Shown here one piece after another: positions 55,835 through 64,000 of a DNA stretch of 64,000 nucleotides. The stretch is from Phytophthora sp. 'mugwort'. Its lineage: Eukaryota > Oomycota > Peronosporomycetes > Peronosporales > Peronosporaceae. The DNA is taken from positions 2,666,001 to 2,730,000 of the forward strand of contig JAUCEF010000008.1 in NCBI GenBank assembly GCA_033558025.1. Reading direction: 5' to 3'. A program made the position numbers and the translations under genes. The stretch's first letter is position 1; each line of letters opens with the position of its first letter. Below the pieces are notes generated by a model. It made no database searches. It saw only the letters and a list, made by a program, of their open reading frames with translations, and had not been told where the DNA came from.

Positions 55835-58590
55835 ATAGCGACGAATGAGGCCAAGATGAAGCTGCTGCAGCCCGAGGACGGCGACGCGGGCGAGGATGTG
55901 CCGGTGGTCTACCGCTCGCTCAGCTTCCGCAGCCTACAGGACCCGTACTCGCACAGCCATGACACTATGGCCAGTCGCTACAGTACATTGCGCGCCGACA
56001 ACCTCGACACGATGCTTAAGGGTGGACTTCTACAAGAAGTACAACCAGCTGTCGCGCTAAATTTAACCTGCTGTTGCCCACGCCCGAGGTGCGTTTCGAG
56101 AACCGTGGCAGAAGGTGCCCATGACGACCAAGCATGAGCTGCACCCGATGAGCGGCATCATCAAGCCAGGTTCCATGACGCTGATTCTGGCCAACCCGGG
56201 CGCTGGTAAGTCGACGTTCCTCAAGGCGCTGGCCGGCAAGCTACAGGACAATAAGCAGACGGAGATCGGTGGAGAAATCCTGTACTCGGGCTTGAAGGGC
56301 GACGAGATTGACCTGATCAAGCTCGTGGGTCTCGTCGACCAGGTGGACAATCACGTCCCGACGCTGACTGTCCGTGAGACGTTCAAGTTCGCGGACATGT
56401 GTGTCAATGGACGTCCAGAAGACCAGCCCGAAGAGATGCGCGACATCGCGGCGCTGCGTACGGAGCTGTTTCTGCAGGTTCTGGGGCTGGAGAACTGCGC
56501 CGACACGGTCGTCGGTGACGCTCTGCTGCGAGGTGTGAGTGGCGGTGAGCGAAAGCGTGTGACTGTCGGTGAAGTGCTGGTGGGCGGCCAGAGCCTGTTC
56601 CTGTGCGATGAAATCTCTACGGGTCTGGATAGTGCCGCCACATTCGACATCATCAAGTCGATGCGCACGTGGTGCAAAACCCTCGGCGGTTCATCAATTG
56701 TTGCACTGTTGCAGCCGACGCCCGAGGTGGTGGAAATGTTCGATGATATTCTGATGATCAATGAGGGTCACATGGTCTACCACGGTCCGCGTACGGAGAT
56801 CCTGGATTACTTCCAGGGCCTCGGCTTCACGTGCCCGCCGCGTGTCGATCCTGCCGATTTCCTGATTGAGGTGACGTCGGGCCGTGGCCATCGCTATGCG
56901 AACGGCAACGTCCCGAACAAGGACTTGCCTGTATTATCCGAGGATTTCAACAATTGCTTCTGCCAGTCGACCATTTACCGCAAGACCCACGAGGCGATTG
57001 GCAAGAGATTGAACGAGCACCAGTTCGAAAGCCCCGAGAACTTCAAGAAGGCTAAAAGTGTTGCCAATCTGGCCCGTTCGAATCACAGCGCACTGTGGCA
57101 GATGGACATCCACTCGGAGGCTGCTACGATCTACGAGGCGCTAGTGTTCTCAGCCAACCTGCGTTTGCCCCCAAACTTTTACAGAGGAAGAGCGCATGAA
57201 CTTAGTTCACGAGACCCTTGAATTGCTGAAGCTGACGGCAATTTCCAGCGAGATGATGGGCCGTCTTTCGGAAGAAGCGCGTGACGATCGGTGTGGAGGT
57301 GGTGGCGAACCCGAGCATCCTGTTCCTGGATGAGCCGACGAGTGGGTTGGACGCTCGTTCGGCTCTGATCGTGATGCGCGGTGTGCAGTCGATTGCCCGC
57401 ACGGGTCGTACGGTGCTGTGCACAATCCACCAGCCGAGTATTTCGATCTTCGAGCTGTTCGACGGTCTCCTTCTACTGCAGCGTGGTGGCTACACGGCTT
57501 ACTTCGGCGACCTTGGTGTGGACTCGGTGAAGACGCTCGAGTACTTCGCCTCAATCCCTGGCACGATGGAGATCCGTCCACAGTACAACCCGGCCACGTA
57601 CATGCTGGAAGTGATCGGTGCTGTATTGGACGCGACGTGAAGGACTACTCGGTCGAATACAAGAACAGCGAACTTTATAAGTCTAATCGCGAGCGCACAC
57701 TGCTGTTAGCCGAAAAGTGTGTCACTCGACGCTTAACTACACGCCGATCGCGACGGGCTTCGTAAACCAGCTTGGTCAACTCGCCAAGAAGCAGCAGCTC
57801 ACGTACTGGCGCAACCCGCAGCAACTTCATGCGCGTGTTCCTTTTTCCGATTTTTGCGGTGATTTTTGGCACGACATTTTACCAATTATCGGCGAATAGC
57901 GTGAAAAGGATCAACTCGCACATTGGTCTCATCTACAACAGTATGAATTTTATTGGTGTGGTCAACCTGATGACAATGCTGGAGGTGACGTGTGCTGAGC
58001 GCGCTGTGTTCTACCGCGAACGGATGTCGAATTATTACGGTCCGCTGCCGTATAGTCTGTCACTATTCTTCGCTGAGATTCCGTACTTGGTCATAGTAAA
58101 GCGTTCTGTTCGTGACGATCGACTATTGGCTGGTGGGTTGGAGTGACAATGCTGGTGATTTTGTCTTTTTCATGTTTGCGTACTTGTACACATCGGCGTG
58201 TACGTACATTGGTCAGTGAATGTCGGTATTGATGCCGAACGAGAAGGTGGCAAACGTGGCGGTGAGTGCTTTGTCATGTTTATTTAACCTCTTCTCGGGA
58301 TACCTGCTGCCTCGTGCAGCGATGAGGAGCAGCTACAAGTGGTTCACGTGCCTGAATCCGTCGAGTTACTCGCTAGCGGCGCTTGTGGTTGTGCAGTTTG
58401 GTGATGTCCAGGACATTATTACGGTGACACTGGGCGACGAGATTATGGATATGACGGTGGCGCAGTACATTGAGGAGACGTATGATTTCCGGCCGAACCG
58501 CAAGTACAACTTTATGATCGGCCTCATTGTCATTTGGGCCGTTATGCACTTGGCGATCTACCTGGCAAGTACGTGAGCCACCTTAAGAGT
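55835..58590 (+). pseudogene. Truncated PDR-type ABCG transporter pseudogene (copy 3)
   Basis: An inverted relative of copy 2. At the position of copy 2's start codon it has ATA (55835-55837), then ATNEAKMKLLQPEDGD. A short deletion and a stop follow the LKGGL segment near 56030, and a deletion of about 79 bp lies near 56103. From about 56115 to 57085 NBD1 is open and nearly identical to copy 2, with intact Walker A, signature and Walker B. At about 57090 a junction removes roughly 1.18 kb (end of NBD1 linker, first membrane domain, Walker A of NBD2). NBD2 resumes at QMDIHSEAATIYEAL and is broken by frameshifts near 57180, 57265, 57625, 57700, 57830, 58100 and 58560. It cannot make a working pump; a truncated NBD1 peptide is conceivable. 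Confidence 0.92.
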
Positions 58591-59183
58591 TAAGGCTGCA
58601 CTGAGTTCAAGTGGTTGGCCATCATAAATGTATGTTTCTTATGTATGCACATACTCGTGAGTGCTAACTTCTATTTGAGTTTTAATTTTTTTGTCTGTCC
58701 TATATATGTGCGGTGTATTTCCGGTTAGTTCATGCCCAAAAATTTCCGTCGGTGATTCGTTCAACCAACCGCCAGGCAAATCGTCGCACCTCCGAGAACT
58801 TATAATTGTCAAAACAATATGTGACGTGCGCCACGCTGCGGAAGCTCAAGGCCGAAGAAGGCAGTTTTGGTTCTAGCTTCGCACTGCGTTTCGACACGTC
58901 CAAGTCTCAAGCGCGCTTCCATCATGGTGCAATCGAGTGCGCCTTCGCAAACAAAGTCGCCTTCAGCACGCTCAAACGTTCCCGTCTCCTCTTTGTTGTA
59001 CACTCGCGCTAGCTCTTCGCAGGGATACCTGAGCCAGTAAAACCCGGAAAGACAGTGGAACACGGTGTTTCGATCAGCGTGTTGCTTCATGACGGCTTCA
59101 TCCTTTTTTGTGTTGTTTTGCAATCCTAATTCACGATACAAATGCTAAAAGCATTAACATCAGAACACAACGATGTTACCGTG

Positions 59184-59230
59184 CATCTATTACATCGACA
59201 TCTATTACACGACATCTATTACATCGACAT
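59184..59230 (+). repeat. Short tandem repeat, about 15-bp unit x3
   Basis: CATCTATTACATCGA occurs at 59184-59198 and 59213-59227 with a 14-bp variant between them. Confidence 0.8.
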
Positions 59231-59912
59231 AATTTCTTACCACTGTCGCTCGTCTGTGAAAAGCGGTAACCAAGTCTGTGGTTTCTGTGCAGTGGGTCAG
59301 GGGCAGCGACAGTTGCTGCCTGGTCGGGTCGGACTGCTTAGCGCTCGGGCTTGCAGACAATCACAACCTGCTCTTTCCAACGGGGTATCTTCCTTCACCA
59401 CCCCCTGTCGAGCTTCTGGGGTGACAACCAAGATCACACCGACCTTATCGTTGAGGCCGGCAAGCGTCGTAGCGCCGTCAAAGCACTCAGAAGCTGTGCA
59501 TGTGCTGCTCGTTAGCCCGTTCCACTTCTACGGGTGTATCGTCGCCTCGGACCGAGATCGGTTGGTACAGCACACGCCCCCTCCACTAGATACACATAAA
59601 GGCACGATATGAACACAGAATCCTATCGAAATGATGGCATCGCAAGCCCATTACCTCAGGTGGTTGCGGGATACAAGCAAGAGAGAAGCTCGAGGCAACC
59701 ACGGCGCGCTGGAAGATTTTGATCAATCAGAACAGGCTGGCGATTTGCTGCTAATTTAGACGAGAATCGCAATCTCCGGCTTTAGTCAACCCTATATAAA
59801 GACCACTTTGTAGCCCCAGTGATATGCTACAAAGCAACTGTTTAATTGACGATTAAAGCAGAACAACACGCACGAGCTTTCCCTTTGGTTTGAGGTAGGG
59901 GACAATACCGGT

Positions 59913-60026
59913 GATCACAGCAGAGAAGGCGGCAAAATACAGGCGCGGAATGCAACTCGTCAAAGAGTGGATCACAGCAGAGAAGGTGGCGAAATACAGG
60001 CGTAGAATGTAACTCGTCAAAGAGTA
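59913..60026 (+). repeat. 57-bp tandem duplication
   Basis: Two head-to-tail units beginning GATCACAGCAGAGAAGG at 59913 and 59970. They differ at a few positions, so the duplication is not brand new. Confidence 0.85.
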
Positions 60027-60519
60027 GAATGGGAATCTCTATTCGGAAGGCATATAAGATGACAGGAGTGCCGTACGGGAATTTGCGGCCGGAGAATCTG
60101 GCGTGGTACCCTTGTCATGTCGCACCGGCCTACAACTTGTGTATTTGTCAGTCGAAACTGAGTTGGGGCTGTTAGAAGTTATCGAACACAGTGCTTCTCG
60201 TGGATTTTGCGTCAGCTTTGATGAGCTCCGATTCTTATAAGGCAGGCAGTTATCATCTCTTCGCTCCCCCAATTACGCCCCCTTTCCGGGTAAAGCCTTT
60301 GTCAGCCGGTGGACTAAGAGATACTACAATATCATTTCATTTCGCAGGGCAAGAAATCTGGAGGGAAAACGCGCTGAAGCTTCTATGGATGGAGCGCTAT
60401 TACTACGAAAACATAAGCTGCAATTGATAAGTTTTAATTGCGTAATTGTCCAGCTCAGATTTGGAATTGTGACGATACTAGGGTTTAACCGCAAAGTCAC
60501 TGCCTACAGCGGGTCATCG

Positions 60520-60960
60520 CACCGAAGGGCATGACTGTCAACGTTCAGCGCTCCTTGGATCGCGAACACTTTAGCATCATGGGCTGCATCAGTGCAGCAG
60601 GAGGGCGCACGCCTCCTATGTACATATTTGCTGGCCAACGCCGTAAGGTGGAGTGGATGGTGGATGCACCACATGATGCTGTGTGTGCAATCTCCGAGGC
60701 GCCAAAAATGAACGGAATTCTTATGGCACTGGGTAAAATGGTTCGTTGGGCGGCTCCCAGAGTGTAGTGCAGACATGTATCTCCAGCCTGCCCCAGCTTG
60801 GTGCAGTGGGAATCAAGCTGGTCTCTGGCGCCACAAGCACCAGCACGACGCAGCTGAGCATAACGCCATCGCTGTCGACCACGTGATCGGCATATCGACA
60901 CATTGGTTGACAGCTTTGGGCATATCGGCACTCGTGATGACACGAACCGTGTCCAACCAA
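60520..60960 (+). pseudogene. DDE (pogo/jerky-like) transposase fragment
   Basis: The plus strand reads VNVQRSLDREHFSIMGCISA then AAGGRTPPMYIFAGQRR, the catalytic-core block seen in pogo/jerky-type transposases (VTxxxCISAxGxxxPPxxIF). A stop follows at 60765. Downstream, AEHNAIAVD and a His-Leu segment resemble the later core. It is too short and broken to be functional. Confidence 0.55.
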
Positions 60961-61144
60961 ACGCGCAAAGGCCCTCGAGTCTGTGGCGCCAACTAGAATA
61001 GGAGTAGAAGGATCACTTTGCTATTTACCTTCAGCAATACACTACGGCTAAACTTCCGGGAGCCTCGCCGCCTCCCCCATCGTGTCTTCAATAATGCAGA
61101 CACTACAAAGAATTCTTTAGCAATACTCTGCTTGAACCAAGAAG

Positions 61145-62211
61145 ATGGCCAAGACCAGGTCGACCAACTCGACCGCCACCGACGACGACCAAGAACGTGC
61201 CGGTGCCCCGATCTTCACGCCGATCCTGCCGCCGCGGCTCTCAAGTACTTCGCATGCCTCGCTGGTGAAGGGCACAGAGAGCGCCGCGAGTACGAAGTGA
61301 CCATTCGAAGCCGCGCCAAGGTCAAACGACGCGACCTGATCGTGCCGATCAAGAACACGTTGACGAGGGCCTGCTGCGCATCGGGTGCCTTTTCCGCTGG
61401 CGTATTTCGATTGACGACGTCACCAACGCCCATGTTTTTGGCAGAGGTCGACAAAATTATCGCAAGCGTTAAAAACAACGACGTCCCCGATATTGACGCC
61501 GAGATACGCGAACAGTTGCGCACGGACATGTCCGAAACGGATGTCAACGAACGGGTGATCCAATACTTTAAACGGTGCCATGATATCATCGACGATCATG
61601 GTTGGAGCCAATTCTTCACCGGATCCGACGGTAGGCAGCCGCTCTGCCGTATTCTGGTCGCATCGTTAAAGCCCAAGGCGCTACTCGACGAAATGCAGAG
61701 GGCGGTCCGTTTCCAGGCGCGCAAGGCAAAGGAGGACGAAGTCCTCCTTCATGATCTGGTGCTAGAAAAGGCGTTGGATCAGGAGAGAGCTTACCGGAGC
61801 CAACGGCGCGTTAAGCGCGACCGAGGCGACGGTAACACCGAGCGTCTGCCACAGCGGAGCTCGAGTAAGCAACAGACTAAAAAAAAACAAGGTTCGCCAG
61901 CGAAGCGCGTAGCGCGAGCCCACGGCCGCCTACCAAGACTGGTGAAGAGCGACCCAAGTACCGCCACACCTTGTCCGCACTGCAGCGAGATGCATTGGTT
62001 GCCAGAGTGTCCAAAGGCATCTGATGACCAGAAAGCTGGAATTCGCCGCAAGTTTCGCGCACAGCGAGCAAGCGACGGAAACAAGTGGACGGTAGCCAAG
62101 CTTAAACGTCTGCGAGAGGGTTTACCTTCGAGAGAAAAGTCGGTTCGCCTGAATGGTGTGCTTTCGGTGCCTTTCTGCGCTGAAACCGGTGCCGATCGGA
62201 CTGCTATCTGA
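61145..62211 (+). pseudogene. Ty3/Gypsy gag and protease region, frameshifted
   Basis: ATG 61145 starts MAKTRSTNSTATDDDQERAG in one frame; near 61275 the coding pattern moves to the frame of 61018-62211 (GHRERREYEVTIRSR onward), so a frameshift interrupts gag. The remaining frame has a helical gag core, a Lys/Arg-rich segment (KQQTKKKQGSPAKR) and a zinc-knuckle-like CPHCSEMHWLPEC, spaced CxxCxxxHxxxxC. It then enters the protease (VPFCAETGADRTAI), where the catalytic Asp of D-T-G is Glu. It ends at TGA 62209-62211. The pol frame follows without a gap in the same frame. Confidence 0.8.
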
Positions 62212-64000
62212 CGACACCACGTTGAACAACTACAACAATTGGACCCGTCGGTCATGGTCCGGTCTCTAGCGACCCCTATTGTGAACGTGACGGTGGGTGA
62301 CCATGAAGTTACATGCCCGACCGCAGTTCATCTTCGTTTGCTGCTGAATACGGATGCGGGGCCCGTCGCGCTCCATGAGCCGGTAGAGTGCCTTATTATC
62401 CAAGACCTTGAACCCGAATTCATTTTAGGGCGAGACGTCCTGAAGTCGCTTGGAATCGACATCGATCGACAGCTGGAACAGTTGGCGGTGCGCGACGAAG
62501 ACGAGGATGATGGTGAAGTTGATTCCGAGAACGAGCTGCCCAGCTTTGACTCCCCGTGCACGGATAACGACCTTCGCAAGGCACTTGAGCGACTCATGGT
62601 GATGGCTCTGGAGCATGGCTTTCCACGCAGGTTGGAGCCAAAGCTTCGGGCTATCGTGCTGAAGCACGACATCTGGAGACTCGAGTTGGGTAACGAAACA
62701 CCAGCAAAGGTGGAGCCACTGAGAATCCGACTTAAGGAGGGCACCAGTGCCGTCAAGAGCAAGCCACGGCGCTACCCGCCCGCGTTGCGCGCATTTATGC
62801 GTGAGTTCAACGACAAGCTGGTTGAACTCGGCTGGGTGTATGAAAACCCAAGCAGCCATTGGGCCAACCCAGTGCTGCCAGTGCTCAAGCATGGTGGAAA
62901 CGCCGACGAGTACCGTCAGACCTGTGATTATCGAATCATGAACGACCTGATCGAGGCGCTCATCAGCACGATGCCACATATGGCAACTCTACTCGAGCAC
63001 ACTCGGGGTAAGAAGCACTTTGGTTTGATTGACCTACTGAAGGGTTTCTTGCAACTACCACTAGACGAACTTAGTCAGGAGCTAATGTCCTACACCACGG
63101 ACACCAAAATCTACACTCCTCGTCGTGTTCCCCAGGGATGCTGTCATGGCGCTGTGCACTTCCAGCAGACGATGGAGAAATGCTTTGATTCGCTCTTGTA
63201 CCATTTCATTGTCATTTGGATTGATGACCTGCTGTTATTCGCGGATGACATAGATACCTATGTGGCAAAGTTGGAGGAATTCTTCGATTTGGTGAGTGAT
63301 AATGGGCTCAAGCTGAGTGCCAAGAAGAGCAGCCTTTACCAGCGGCAAGTGAAGTGGTGTGGACGAATCATCACCAGTGACGGTATCACGCATGATCCTG
63401 CGCGTATCGACGTACTACGTTCAATGCCTTATCCTACGACGGTCGGCGAGCTACAGCAGTTCTTTTGCGCAGCGAACTGGATGCGTGAGTCGATTGCCGA
63501 CTATGCACGAGCTGCTGCACCTCAACCACTGAGGCTAGACGCTGCTTTGAGTAGTGGCAAGCGCACAAAGCGTGTCGCCGCTGGCATCTCCATCACGCTG
63601 ACTGACTCTGAACGTCAAGCCTACGATCAAGTGAAGGACTTGCTGGCTACTTCGGCTACCCTGGCACTACCAGACGACGCTGCCACTACTGTTGTTTGCT
63701 CAGACGCGTCAGACAGTGGGTGGTCAGTCATAGTAAACCAGGTAGCCGATTATCTCCAACGGGTTCTTGTCACTGCCCAGCAACACAAGCTGCTAACAAC
63801 GTGCCTCAGCAGCACTTTCAAAGGCTCCCAGCTAAAAAAAAAAAACTGGACTGTGATTGAGAAGGTAGCGTACCTTATCATGGTTGCATGCGAAAACCTC
63901 GACTACATCCTCATCAGAGCCCGGTCATTTCGGCTATTCTGCGATCATCGCAACTTGATTCACGTTTTCCATGCCAGCATCAAGAAACACATAAGAGGAA
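62212..64000 (+). CDS. Ty3/Gypsy pol, protease tail-reverse transcriptase-RNase H (3' end outside window)
   Basis: The frame directly after the gag TGA is open for 596 codons to the window edge. It covers the protease C-terminus (FILGRDVLKSLGI near 62420), then reverse transcriptase: SSHWANPVLPVLK (62860), motif A FGLIDLLKG (63019), motif B RRVPQGC (63124) and the catalytic IDD (63220-63228). RNase H follows: CSDASDSGWSVIV near 63700 and FRLFCDHRNL near 63930. A run of nine A at 63834-63842 lies in the RNase H part and is read in frame. RT motifs are intact, so the element is recent, although gag is broken. The integrase would lie beyond 64000. Translation would need readthrough of TGA or the stop is a mutation. 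Confidence 0.85.

Larger units (their letters stand above)
58591..60500. other. Intergenic with tandem repeats
   Basis: About 1.9 kb without a supported gene. A minus frame at 58809-59141 (110 codons, containing YPCEELARVYNKEETGTF) may be the helix-turn-helix part of a transposon gene, but the match is weak. Confidence 0.4.

Noticed and set aside
59184..59230. CRISPR-like spaced repeat
   Set aside because: Units are contiguous, 14-15 bp, without spacers; a simple tandem repeat in eukaryotic DNA.
1..64000. Search by eye for tRNA or rRNA genes and for secreted RXLR effector genes
   Set aside because: No convincing cloverleaf, rRNA block, or short signal-peptide frame with an RXLR-EER arrangement was seen; a dedicated scan could still find one.

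Overview
The window looks like oomycete nuclear DNA, most likely Phytophthora or a close relative. Genes are compact, with 57-73 bp GT..AG introns. The gene content fits: full-size PDR-type ABC transporters, a ciliary dynein subunit expected in an organism with flagellated zoospores, a divergent bZIP-like family, and very large fused channels. Gene islands are separated by dense, decayed transposons (Copia, Gypsy, hAT, pogo-like). The species is inferred; no ribosomal or barcode locus is present.

Layout. 1-1602: 3' end of an ABCB transporter whose visible nucleotide-binding domain has lost key catalytic residues. 1634-4615 (-): five-exon dynein-2 intermediate chain gene (WDR60/DYNC2I1). 4716-8534 (-): two tandem paralogues of a bZIP-like family with an internal duplication. 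9123-9449 (+): small zinc-ribbon protein. 10.7-15.7 kb: decayed Copia element containing a G29 tract. 15.7-23.9 kb: degraded repeats, including a transposase-like relic carrying an 89-bp hairpin and a pogo fragment. 23971-31479 (+): one 2,502-residue reading frame with four complete CNG/K+-channel-like units. 31808-35854 (-): full PDR/ABCG transporter. 36.7-49.4 kb: transposon graveyard, including a non-autonomous hAT element with an 8-bp target duplication, a pogo transposase pseudogene, two hAT transposase pseudogenes and a Gypsy fragment bracketed by inverted copies of its own 3' end. 49478-53551 (-): second intact PDR transporter. 55835-58590 (+): an inverted, broken third PDR copy. 58.6-61 kb: repeats and a DDE transposase relic. 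61.1-64.0 kb: Gypsy element with gag and a long open pol frame separated by one TGA.

The most notable items are the four-domain channel, whose selectivity filters and nucleotide-binding cassettes differ strongly between repeats, and the head-to-head PDR pair, in which a roughly 0.8-kb block of the dead copy appears identical to the live gene while both flanks have diverged, suggesting gene conversion. The channel and transporters would act at membranes and the WDR60 product in the flagellum; no shared pathway or operon-like arrangement is evident.
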